A DNA stretch of 64,000 nt from Burkholderiaceae bacterium 16 (GTDB lineage: Bacteria; Pseudomonadota; Gammaproteobacteria; Burkholderiales; Burkholderiaceae): the NCBI GenBank assembly GCA_000955785.1, contig JYOD01000007.1:79341-143340 (forward strand), in the 5' to 3' direction. A model generated the notes under the pieces. It worked only from the letters and a program-made list of their open reading frames with translations. It searched no databases and was not told the DNA's origin. Below are positions 55,057 through 63,110 of this stretch, piece after piece. Position 1 is the stretch's first letter. Every line of letters begins with the position of its first letter. The position numbers were made by a program, and so were the translations under genes.

Positions 55057-55505
55057 GGATTTTCCTTGGGAATGCGCTGATGCCGCTGCGGCGGCGTCCG
55101 GGCGAGATACACGGCCTGACGCGTCCGGCCTGGGCAGCCGGGCGAACGAGACGGGAAGAACCGGAAGGCGAGGCGCAGCGGCAATCGAGGTCTCCGTACA
55201 TGAGGGCGCGGGCACGAAGTACGGCACCGGCGCGGATTACGACGCAAGACTGGGCTGGTGATCTGTGGGGCAATGCAAGCTTTTATTCTAGGCGTGGAAG
55301 TGCATGCCGGGGCGCGGATTCTGCGCCGTCGGGAGTGCGGCAGCAACCGGGCGGGCTGAATAATGCTTATCACGGCCGTGTCATCCCGTTGCGGGCAACA
55401 TCGAAGTAGCGCGTTGTGCGGAGCACAAACCAGCGTCGCATGGGCGTACCGCGCGATCGTCGTCCGGCATCGTCTTCGATGCCTGATCGTTGTAGCATCG
55501 CAGCC
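55057..55505. other. divergent intergenic region of the molybdenum hydroxylase and LysR genes
   Basis: About 450 bases without a supportable gene. It holds the promoters of two divergent units and a 10-bp perfect palindrome CACGGCCGTG at 55371-55380. The LysR protein encoded at 55506 may act here. Confidence 0.4.
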
Positions 55506-56405
55506 ATGGACAACCTGCTCAGAAAACTCGACCTGACCTCGCTGCGGCTATTCGTCGCCGTCTGCCAGGAACAGAACATTGCCCGCGCCGCCGAGCGTGA
55601 ATTCATTGCACCGTCGGCGGTCAGCCGCCGCATCGCCGAGATCGAGGCGATGATCGGCCTGCCGGTGATCCAGCGGCATCCGCGCGGCATCACGGTCACG
55701 CCAGTGGGCGAGACGGTGCTGCGCCATGCATTGGCCATCATCGGCAATATCGAGGCGCTCGGGGCGGAATTGTCGCGATTTTCCTCGGGCGCGCGCGGGA
55801 ATGTGCGGATGGTATGCAATCTCGGCGCCATCGTGCAGTTCCTGCCGGAGGACCTGGCGGCCTTTGGCCGGGTGTATCCCGATGTCGGCATCGAGCTGGA
55901 GGAGCAGCATAGCCCAGAGGTGCTGCGCCAGGTTGGCGAGCGCAGTGCGGATTTTGGTATCTGCAATGCTATCCAGGGCGTCGAGCAGTTCGTATCGCTG
56001 CCGTACCGGGAGGATCAGCTATGCGTACTGGTGCCGGGCGGCCATCCGCTGGCCTCGGCGCCGGCGGTGTGCTTTGCGGACTTGCTGGGCGAGACGTTTG
56101 TTGCGCTGCGGGATGAGAGCGCGCTGAGCCGGCTGTTGTCGGATCAGGCTGCACGCCTGAACGCAGCGCTCAGGATCAAGATCCGGGTGGCCAGCCTGGA
56201 TGCGCTGTGCCGCATGGTGCATGTCGGGCTGGGCATCGCCATCGTGCCGCGCCAGGTGGGCGAGCTTTACCTGAACACGCTCGACGTGGCCGCGCGGCCC
56301 CTGGCGGATGCGTGGGCCACGCGGCAACTGGTGGTGGTGTTCCAGTCGCGTGAGCAGCTTTCGGTCAGTGCCGCGGCATTGGTGGGGTTTCTCTGCCGGC
56401 AATAG
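55506..56405 (+). CDS. LysR-family transcriptional regulator
   Basis: This 299-residue regulator has a helix-turn-helix at about 7-65 (LTSLRLFVAVCQEQNIARAAEREFIAPSAVSRRIAEIEAMIGLPVIQR) and an effector domain with VRMVCNLGAIVQFLPEDLAAF and VHVGLGIAIVPRQVGELY. ATG 55506 fits the family start. It may control the aconitase-fold gene downstream, the divergent molybdenum hydroxylase, or both. Nine-base GGCAATAGC repeats directly follow its stop. Confidence 0.9.
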   Translation: MDNLLRKLDLTSLRLFVAVCQEQNIARAAEREFIAPSAVSRRIAEIEAMIGLPVIQRHPRGITVTPVGETVLRHALAIIGNIEALGAELSRFSSGARGNVRMVCNLGAIVQFLPEDLAAFGRVYPDVGIELEEQHSPEVLRQVGERSADFGICNAIQGVEQFVSLPYREDQLCVLVPGGHPLASAPAVCFADLLGETFVALRDESALSRLLSDQAARLNAALRIKIRVASLDALCRMVHVGLGIAIVPRQVGELYLNTLDVAARPLADAWATRQLVVVFQSREQLSVSAAALVGFLCRQ

Positions 56406-56441
56406 CGGCAATAGCGGCTGCGGCAATAGCAACGATAGCGA

Positions 56442-56480
56442 GGCATGGCAGCCGTCTCGAACCGAGACGGCTGCCATGCC
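56442..56480 (+). promoter_or_regulatory. 18-bp perfect hairpin between LysR and aconitase-fold genes
   Basis: GGCATGGCAGCCGTCTCG (56442-56459) pairs perfectly with 56463-56480 around an AAC loop. There is no T-run, so it may be an attenuator, a mRNA-stabilising stem or a partial terminator in front of the gene starting at 56548. Confidence 0.5.
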
Positions 56481-56547
56481 GACTCCGCACTTTGCCCGTC
56501 CGGCGCCAAAACATATAGTGGGGCCATCAGAAGGAGAAGCCCCCACG

Positions 56548-58524
56548 ATGGAAGACACCATTCGCTTCAGCGGCCGCGTGCTGTACCTGTCGCAAGACCC
56601 TGCCAGTGTGCGCGCCCAGCTTGAGGGCAGGCCGATGACCCTGGCCGCGGCGGGCCCGCTGCGCGACAACATCTCCACCGACGAGATCACTCCGGTCACG
56701 GTGATGCTCACCTACGACGAACGCCTCGGGCAATTCCCCTACGTGGGCTTCCAGGCTGGCGGAGAGCAGCCCATCGGCCGCGATGCCGTGCGCAATGGCG
56801 GCTTTGCGGTCACGGTGGCGGGCAAGCGCTACGGCAAAGGCTCGTCGCGCGAGTCCAGTCCACTGGCCGAACTGTCGGCAGGCATCCGCCTGATCGTGGC
56901 GGAGAGCTTCGAGCGCATCTACCAGCAGAACTGCGACAACATCGGCATTCTCACCACCACGGATTTCACCGTGCTTGACAGGGTGCTGGCGGGCGAGGCG
57001 ATCCCCATCGAGGCGTTCCTGACCGGGCGCGACGCGCTGACCCGGCAGGTGATCCGTGCAGGCGGCCTGCTGGCCTATAGCCGCGCTGCAAACTGGCCGG
57101 CAGCCGGCGAGGGCGCACCGGGCGAGCAGGGCGCGCAGGCAGGGGGCCACACCGCGCCACGCACCCTGGTGGAAAAAATCATCGACCGTCACCTGCTCGC
57201 CGGCACGGGGCGTGTCGAGCGGGGCGAGGGCGTGTTCGTGGCGGCAGACTGGCGTTTCTCGCACGACTATTTCACCGGCATGTGCGCGCACCTGATGCAT
57301 CGCGCCTTCGGCAAGCCGGCGGCGTTGCGCGCGCCCGACCATATCATCGCCTTCCAGGACCATCTGGTGCTGGCGGCGCAGAGCTTTCCGCATGTGCGCG
57401 ACGGCCTGCTGCCCGGCGTGGCCAACCTGATGCAGGGCCATAGCAGTTTTGCGTACGACTACCCGGTGCGCTCGCATAACGCGCTTCCGGGCGAAACACC
57501 GGGCTCGGAAGGTATCTGCCACGCGCTGATGGCCGAGCAATACGCGTTGCCGGGGCAGGTGGTGGTGGGCACCGATTCGCACACGCCGCATTCCGGCGCG
57601 CTCGGATGCCTGGCGTTCGGCGCCGGCGCCACCGATGTCGCCAATAGCTGGGTCACCGGCTACGTGCGCTGCAAGGTGCCGGAGACGCTGCGCGTGGAGG
57701 TTGAGGGAGAGCTGGCCAAGGGCGTGACGGCCAAGGACATCGTGCTCTACCTGCTGCAGATGGACGCGATCCGCTCCGGCGGCGCCATCGGCATGGTGTT
57801 TGAATATGCCGGCAGCACGGTACGTGCCTTGTCGATCGACGAGCGCGCCACGCTGACAAATATGGTCGCCGAGCTGGGCGGCTTCACCGGCATCGTCGAA
57901 CCCGACGACAAGACCGTGGCCTTCCTGAAGGCGCGGCGCGGCGTCGACTTTGTCATTGAGGACTGGATGCGCAGCGATGCCGGTGCAAGCTACCGCGACA
58001 TAATCCGCATCGATGCCACTGCCATTGCCCCCATGGTCGCGCGCCCCGGCGACCCCGGCAACGGCATCGCGGCCGACACGCTGGACCAGTCCGTCCCGGT
58101 GGACATTGCCTACGGCGGATCCTGCACGGCCGGCAAACGCGAGGATTTCGACTACTACCACGAGGTGTTGCGCTGGGGGCTGGATCACGGCCTCAAGGTG
58201 TCGTCCCGTACCCAACTCTTCCTGCAGTTCGGCACCCTCGGCGTGAAGGACTACTGCGAGGCGCGCGGCTACATGGACACCTTCGCCGCCGCCGGCGCCA
58301 CCCTGATCATGCCGGGCTGCGGGTCATGCGCCAACTGCGGGCCGGGCGCGTCCACCGCCAGCGAGCAGGTCACCATCAGCGCCATCAATCGCAACTTCCC
58401 CGGCCGCTCGGGGCCGGGCCAGGTCTGGCTCGCCAGCCCCTACACGGTGGCCGCGAGCGCGCTGGCCGGGCAGATCAGCACCTTCGGGCAATTGCAGGCC
58501 AGTACCGCCCGGCCTGCCTCGTAG
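56548..58524 (+). CDS. aconitase/isopropylmalate isomerase-fold enzyme, swivel domain first
   Basis: This 658-residue protein has the swivel (LeuD-like) domain at the N-terminus (about 25-150, with DNISTDEITP, GKRYGKGSSRESSPLAE) and the catalytic LeuC-like domains after it. Iron-sulfur ligands are Cys526 (GGSCTAG), Cys591 and Cys594 (PGCGSCANCGPG); DSHTPHSGALG carries the active-site His. This order is the reverse of fused aconitase A but matches AcnB without its HEAT domain. AAGGAGAAG precedes ATG 56548. It isomerises an unknown tricarboxylate-type substrate. The Bug receptor gene follows. Confidence 0.85.
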   Translation: MEDTIRFSGRVLYLSQDPASVRAQLEGRPMTLAAAGPLRDNISTDEITPVTVMLTYDERLGQFPYVGFQAGGEQPIGRDAVRNGGFAVTVAGKRYGKGSSRESSPLAELSAGIRLIVAESFERIYQQNCDNIGILTTTDFTVLDRVLAGEAIPIEAFLTGRDALTRQVIRAGGLLAYSRAANWPAAGEGAPGEQGAQAGGHTAPRTLVEKIIDRHLLAGTGRVERGEGVFVAADWRFSHDYFTGMCAHLMHRAFGKPAALRAPDHIIAFQDHLVLAAQSFPHVRDGLLPGVANLMQGHSSFAYDYPVRSHNALPGETPGSEGICHALMAEQYALPGQVVVGTDSHTPHSGALGCLAFGAGATDVANSWVTGYVRCKVPETLRVEVEGELAKGVTAKDIVLYLLQMDAIRSGGAIGMVFEYAGSTVRALSIDERATLTNMVAELGGFTGIVEPDDKTVAFLKARRGVDFVIEDWMRSDAGASYRDIIRIDATAIAPMVARPGDPGNGIAADTLDQSVPVDIAYGGSCTAGKREDFDYYHEVLRWGLDHGLKVSSRTQLFLQFGTLGVKDYCEARGYMDTFAAAGATLIMPGCGSCANCGPGASTASEQVTISAINRNFPGRSGPGQVWLASPYTVAASALAGQISTFGQLQASTARPAS

Positions 58525-58621
58525 CCATTCACCCCAGGCCCCCGCGGCAGCGGGGGCATCGCGGCACCTGAGCGGGGCGACAGATCCCGGCCGCCATTCA
58601 CAGCATTCACAGGAGACAGAC

Positions 58622-59638
58622 ATGTTCCCCATCACCTCGCGCGCCCTGCGCGCGGCGGGGCGGCTTTTTGCCGCCACTGCCATGCTGTCCGCGGCAGCCG
58701 CACTGCCGGTCATCGGCGCGCCCGCCGCCCGCGCCGCCGACAAATATCCCGCCAGGACCGTGCGCCTGATCGTGCCGAACTCGCCGGGCTCCACCGCCGA
58801 CGTGGTCGCGCGCGTGGTGGCCGAGGGGCTGGGCCAGGACCTCGGGCAGCCGTTCTACGTGGAGAACATTCCAGGGGCGGCCGGCATTCCCGGCACGCGG
58901 CAACTGGTGTCCGCCGCCGCCGACGGCTACACGCTCGCGGTGGTGTCGTCCAACCATGCCATCAACCCCGGCTTGTATCGCAATATTCCCTACGACAGCG
59001 TAAAGGACATCACGGCCGTGGCGCTGATCGGCACGACGCCGCTGGTGCTGGTGGTGGGTGCGGGTTCGCCGTACAAAACAGCGCAGGAACTGATCGCCGC
59101 GGCGCGCGCCCATCCGGGCAGCCTGAGCTACGGTTCCTCTGGCAAAGGGAGCGTGCTCCACCTTGCCGGCGAACTGCTGAAATCCAAGGCAGGCATCGAT
59201 ATGCTGCACGTGCCCTACAAGGGAGTGAATACGCTGATGACCGATGTGCTTGGCGGACAGATCAATGCCGCCTTCCTGGCCACGCCATCCGCCTTGCCGC
59301 AGATCAAGGCCGGCAAGCTGAGAGCCCTGGCGGTCAGCACCCCGACGCGGCTGGAAAGCCTGCCGGGCGTGCCGACCCTGGCGGAGTCCGGCGTCAAGGA
59401 CTATGCCTACGATGCCTGGATCGCGCTGGTCGGCCCCGCCGGCTTGCCCAGGGACATCACCGCGCGGCTACAGCAGGCGATGGCCAAGGCGCTGGCCGCG
59501 CCCAAGGCCAAGGAACTGTTCGCCGCGCAGGGCTTCGTCCTGAAGAGCGGCAATGGCGAAGAGACCGCCCGCCTCATCCGCGACGAACTGGGCAGGAGCC
59601 AGGCGCTGATCAAGAGCGCGTCGATTTCCGTGGAGTGA
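58622..59638 (+). CDS. Bug/TctC-family periplasmic solute-binding protein
   Basis: This 338-residue exported binding protein has a signal peptide (LFAATAMLSAAAALPVIGAPAARA) and the Bug pattern: YPARTVRLIVPNSPGSTADVVAR, NIPGAAGIPGTRQLV, LSYGSSGKGSVLHLAGELL and HVPYKGVNTLMTDVLGGQI. Bug proteins bind carboxylates for TctAB-type transport or signalling. No tctAB genes are adjacent. It lies 97 bases after the aconitase-fold gene, so the pair may handle one tricarboxylate. Confidence 0.9.
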   Translation: MFPITSRALRAAGRLFAATAMLSAAAALPVIGAPAARAADKYPARTVRLIVPNSPGSTADVVARVVAEGLGQDLGQPFYVENIPGAAGIPGTRQLVSAAADGYTLAVVSSNHAINPGLYRNIPYDSVKDITAVALIGTTPLVLVVGAGSPYKTAQELIAAARAHPGSLSYGSSGKGSVLHLAGELLKSKAGIDMLHVPYKGVNTLMTDVLGGQINAAFLATPSALPQIKAGKLRALAVSTPTRLESLPGVPTLAESGVKDYAYDAWIALVGPAGLPRDITARLQQAMAKALAAPKAKELFAAQGFVLKSGNGEETARLIRDELGRSQALIKSASISVE

Positions 59639-59917
59639 GGGCGCACCCACCAGGGACCAGCGGGCATCTTTCAATTCAAGCCAAGCCCTCTTTCGCTCGC
59701 GGGGTGACCAGCCACGAAGTTGCAAGCGATACCGGTTGCGTCGTGGGCGCGGTGGCACGGTATTGAAGAGTCTGAGGGTTTCACCACCGCGCCCGCCCCA
59801 CCACGAAACCATCAAGATGTGATGTGTCGTGATGGTGCGCCGGTACCGGCAGATGGGCGAATGGGCAGGGATGCCGATGCCGCCGCGCCAGCCTCCTGCA
59901 AGGATCGCTTTCTTTTG

Positions 59918-59939
59918 AGTGCGCCCGGCAGGGCGCACT
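59918..59939. terminator. hairpin downstream of the Bug gene
   Basis: AGTGCGCCC and GGGCGCACT form a perfect 9-bp stem around GGCA, flanked by T-rich sequence on both sides, between the Bug gene (+) and a minus-strand frame. The rest of the 330-base gap (59639-59971) shows nothing else. Confidence 0.55.
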
Positions 59940-59971
59940 TACATTTCTTCATATCACGCAATGCCTAGCCG

Positions 59972-60217
59972 CTACAGCGCAACAATTCTAGTGGCGGCGA
60001 ATGTTACTACCCAATGCGTGAGAATTGTCGCCACCAACGCCACGGCTAGCAGGCAGGTTCTCTCGACGCGCGTGCTGAGCACGAACCCCAACACGCCAAA
60101 CAGAACCGGTGGAACGGGTATCAGCAGGATCAAGCCAAACAGCATCCGGGCATCAGCAGGGCACACGTCTATTCCAACGCATGTCCCAGGCCGCGGCGTG
60201 CACAGGCGCAGGAACAC
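59972..60217 (-). CDS. hypothetical protein with two membrane segments
   Basis: The frame encodes two hydrophobic helices near its end (MLFGLILLIPVPPVLFGVLG and LLAVALVATILTHWVVTFA), preceded by a Cys-containing segment (LRLCTPRPGTCVGIDVCP). The start is uncertain: GTG 60217 is shown, and ATG 60145 would leave only the membrane part. It follows the Tae4-like gene on the same strand, so an immunity or accessory role is conceivable, but nothing proves it. Confidence 0.4.
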   Translation of the reverse strand: MFLRLCTPRPGTCVGIDVCPADARMLFGLILLIPVPPVLFGVLGFVLSTRVERTCLLAVALVATILTHWVVTFAATRIVAL

Positions 60218-60308
60218 TTCACAGAGGTACGCATCAATGACGGAACATGCGACTACACTGCCAAGCCGACGCCGGAAAATGCTGCCGTCGCAACGAAGCG
60301 CCGCCAGC

Positions 60309-60968
60309 CTACTTGATTTCCCAAAAGAGTATCTCCGTTGATCGCCCGAGGTCCGACCACCCATAATGGGTGCCGGGAAAGAACGCATCCCATCCCAAGC
60401 TGCGACCGATTGTTGAAACGACGCCGGGAGTGCTGCTGATCGTCAGCCGCGACCCATTTCACAGGTCAATGTGACCGCCGCTGGCGTTGCCAGCCGTTTC
60501 GCCATCGCGCCTCCAATAGTTCCTGAACGCGACGATGCCAGTGCGTCCCGCGATCTTCTTTTGTCAATCAGACCCGGTGATGTTTTCCGGTGCTCCGAAG
60601 CCAGCCATGGGCTTGAGCCGCAGCCAGTTCGCCATCTCGGAAGCCAGAACAGCTGTGCGCTTTCCTTCCAGGCGAATCTGGCCCTTGCCGCGGAACGACT
60701 TCATCTCGATGCCAACCTTGTGCAGGGTGACGCTCATCCGAATTGCGCATTGATTTTCAAAGCCCGCCGGCACGTCTCCTGTCTTGGGATCGACGTATGG
60801 CGTTCCTCCCGGATAGGCCGCCCACAATTCGGAAAATGTGACCCTCCTGAGCGATACCTCGGCCTTGGAGTCCACTTTTGTGTTGGTTGGCGCCTGCTTC
60901 GAAAACGGCCAAAGGCGTACAGCCGCGACAGCAGCCAGAAGCGCAAAAACATCGCCCACCCACGCCAA
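60309..60968 (-). pseudogene. tae4: type VI secretion amidase effector, Tae4-like, with two in-frame TGA codons
   Basis: TTG 60968 (GAGGG upstream) opens a hydrophobic N-terminus and then the Tae4 peptidoglycan amidase fold: VTFSELWAAYPGG, catalytic Cys in ENQCAIRMSVTLHKVG, and catalytic His in GGHIDL. The reading frame is perfect to TAG 60309 (DAFFPGTHYGWSDLG to ILFWEIK) except for TGA at 60564-60566 (GSD-stop-QKKIAGRTGIVAF) and TGA at 60459-60461 (HIDL-stop-NGSRLT). Trp fits both places and is expected in HIDLWNG. Tae4 cleaves cell-wall cross-links of rival bacteria after T6SS delivery. The open part alone (60564-60968) lacks the catalytic His. Confidence 0.82.
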
Positions 60969-61006
60969 CTTGCGCCCTCAGTCACCATCGCTCCGCTACC
61001 TTGCTC

Positions 61007-61318
61007 CTATACCTCCACGAACACGGCCCCATTCTCGATCTTCACGCCATAGGCCTGGATATCACTAGTCAGCGGCTCGCACATCGCCCGGCCGGTGCGC
61101 ACGTCGAACTTGCCCTGATGGAGCGGGCATTCGATCTCGTGTCCATCGAGAAAGCCGTCGCACAGGCGCGCGTTGCCGTGGCTGCAAGCGTTGTCCGTGG
61201 CGTAGATTTCGCCGTCCACGCTATAGAGCGCGATCTCCCGGCCACCTGCATTGACGGCCACGACGTCGTCCTTGGGGATTGCGACCAGTGGTATCACCTG
61301 GGTCCATTGCTTTGACAT
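61007..61318 (-). CDS. nagAb: Rieske [2Fe-2S] ferredoxin of a salicylate 5-hydroxylase
   Basis: This 103-residue Rieske ferredoxin has cluster ligands in [13 protein letters not shown] (Cys-x-His) and [11 protein letters not shown] (Cys-x2-His). It carries electrons from the reductase to the oxygenase. Last gene of the minus-strand nagAa-G-H-Ab order. Related ferredoxins serve naphthalene dioxygenases, but no dioxygenase genes follow here. Confidence 0.9.
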   Translation of the reverse strand: MSKQWTQVIPLVAIPKDDVVAVNAGGREIALYSVDGEIYATDNACSHGNARLCDGFLDGHEIECPLHQGKFDVRTGRAMCEPLTSDIQAYGVKIENGAVFVEV

Positions 61319-61327
61319 GGCATTGCC

Positions 61328-61801
61328 TCAAATCGGGTAAATGATGGAATTGGCGATCATCTCGCTATCGAACACGCATAGCCTGGACTCGAACTTCAGG
61401 CCGTCGACCGTGGGCCGGATCACGTCGATGTAGCGGCCGACGTTGTACACGGTGGACAGGCCATCCGGCTTGGTGCGGAAGACGGCGTAGCTGGCCTCGG
61501 CCTCGATCCGCTCCGGGCCGGCCTTCAGGATGCGCGGGATGCCGACCACATGCCGCTGGTAGTACGGGTCGTGGAAGATGGTCTCGGTCGCGCCGTAGAT
61601 GCGGTCCTTGAGCATGCCGCGGCTCTCGAAGGAAAGCGTGGCAAGCGGGAAGCCGCCATCGTAGTTCTCGCGCGGCTGCAGCTTGTAGACGCACGCCTCG
61701 GTGAAGAAGTCCGGCCACTTCTCCCATTCTTTGTTGTCGAGCGCGGCGGCGTAATCCGCGTATAGCGCCAGCACTTGCGAGTAGGTTTCAAAGTCGAGCA
61801 T
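61328..61801 (-). CDS. nagH: salicylate 5-hydroxylase, small oxygenase subunit
   Basis: This 157-residue ring-hydroxylating oxygenase beta subunit has the cone-shaped fold with [35 protein letters not shown] and [14 protein letters not shown], matching NagH. It is structural in the hydroxylase. The ATG lies 3 bases after the large-subunit stop, so translation is probably coupled. Confidence 0.9.
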   Translation of the reverse strand: MLDFETYSQVLALYADYAAALDNKEWEKWPDFFTEACVYKLQPRENYDGGFPLATLSFESRGMLKDRIYGATETIFHDPYYQRHVVGIPRILKAGPERIEAEASYAVFRTKPDGLSTVYNVGRYIDVIRPTVDGLKFESRLCVFDSEMIANSIIYPI

Positions 61802-61804
61802 GTC

Positions 61805-63076
61805 TCAAGCCTCCATCACGCGGCGCCAGTAGTTGTACATGCCGCGAATCAGCGTCTCGGTCACCATGTGGTCCGTATCGCCGATCTCGCGTCCGCCCAG
61901 TTCCGCCACCGTCCGGTGGAACGGCTTCTGCTCGAAGCCCTGCTGGGAAAACTCGATCACTTCGCCGTCGTCGGCCGAGACAAAGCCGGCCGGACCGAAC
62001 AGGTTCGCCTGGCGCAGCCGGCGCCGGGTCATGTCGGCATCGTCGTCCTCGAAGCCGAAGTGCGTCCACACGAAGTTGAACGTGCCGTGGCCGGCTGGCT
62101 GGATATGCCGGGTGGAAACTGAGTTCACCTGCTGCTGGATGATGACGCTGGGGAACAGCGTCATCATCACCGCCGTGGGCGTGCCCCACCAGTCTTCCTT
62201 CACCACGTCGAGGAAGCGGTCGTCGTGCAGGCTCATCTGCTCCTTGAAGCTGGACACTCCGCTGGTCACTTCGCCCTTGCCGCCCTGGCCGCGCGTGGAG
62301 ATCATCGCCGCGTGGCGGAAGTGCTCATCCATCTTGAGCTCCGACTTGTTGTCGGCTCGCCAGAGCCCGAACGTCACGAACCAGGTGTGCAGCAGCCCGG
62401 GGTGGTATGGATCCTTGATGTTCTCCTGCATCAGCTTCCAGTTGCCGGGGATCTGCTGGCGGCTGTAGCCGAGGATCGTCAGCTTGCGGCCATCGAAGAC
62501 CCTGTCGAAGTAGGCCAGGATGGCCGGGCCGAGATAGTCCTCCAGTTCGGGCACCTCATGATCGAACGAGGCGAAGATCACGCCGTTGCGCCGCGCGACC
62601 TTGAGCTTGGTCAGGCCGTGCGCCTTCGGGTCGAAGTCGGCTGGCATGCCGCCATTGACCTTGCCGTCGAGCTTGACGCCGCGCCGGAACGGCACGCCGA
62701 CGAGGTTGCCCTTGAGGTCGTAGTTCCACTGGTGATAGGGGCAGGTGAAGTCCTTGCGATTACCGGAGCGCTCGCGGCAGAACTGCACGCCGCGGTGCGC
62801 GCAGACGTTCTCCACTACGTGGATCCCGCCGTCCGCCGCGCGGCTGGCGATCACCGAGCGCTCGCCGACCGCCGTGCGCTTGAAGTCACCCGGGTTCGGG
62901 ATTTCCGCTTCCAGCCCGATGTAGCACCAGTGGCCCGAGTAGAAGAAGCGCTCCAGCTCCTGCCGGTAGATATCGTCGTCGGTATAGGCCCAGAACGGAA
63001 TCCGGCTCGAGCCTTCGTCCTTCCATTCCTTTTTCCTGAATGCAATGGCCTGTTCGCGCTTGGCCTGTTCGTGCAT
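61805..63076 (-). CDS. nagG: salicylate 5-hydroxylase, large oxygenase subunit
   Basis: This 423-residue alpha subunit has a Rieske domain (NVCAHRGVQFC and FTCPYHQWNYDLKG) and a catalytic domain with the mononuclear-iron ligands in DPYHPGLLHTW. Its length matches NagG. With NagH, NagAb and NagAa it hydroxylates salicylate to gentisate. GGAGA precedes ATG 63076. Substrate assignment rests on the four-gene order. Confidence 0.9.
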   Translation of the reverse strand: MHEQAKREQAIAFRKKEWKDEGSSRIPFWAYTDDDIYRQELERFFYSGHWCYIGLEAEIPNPGDFKRTAVGERSVIASRAADGGIHVVENVCAHRGVQFCRERSGNRKDFTCPYHQWNYDLKGNLVGVPFRRGVKLDGKVNGGMPADFDPKAHGLTKLKVARRNGVIFASFDHEVPELEDYLGPAILAYFDRVFDGRKLTILGYSRQQIPGNWKLMQENIKDPYHPGLLHTWFVTFGLWRADNKSELKMDEHFRHAAMISTRGQGGKGEVTSGVSSFKEQMSLHDDRFLDVVKEDWWGTPTAVMMTLFPSVIIQQQVNSVSTRHIQPAGHGTFNFVWTHFGFEDDDADMTRRRLRQANLFGPAGFVSADDGEVIEFSQQGFEQKPFHRTVAELGGREIGDTDHMVTETLIRGMYNYWRRVMEA

Positions 63077-63110
63077 GGCTTGTCTCCGTGTGGTCTGTTG
63101 TCGGGATGTC

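Noticed and set aside
53347-55080. 577-codon plus-strand frame
   Set aside because: Antisense to the molybdenum hydroxylase large subunit, which has clear domain motifs; the frame is a shadow of it.
56527-58215. 562-codon minus-strand frame
   Set aside because: Antisense to the aconitase-fold gene with its Fe-S ligands; no independent support.
60300-60460. Frameshift in the Tae4-like gene
   Set aside because: Careful rereading of 60361-60420 keeps one frame from the second TGA to the TAG at 60309; only the two TGA codons interrupt it.
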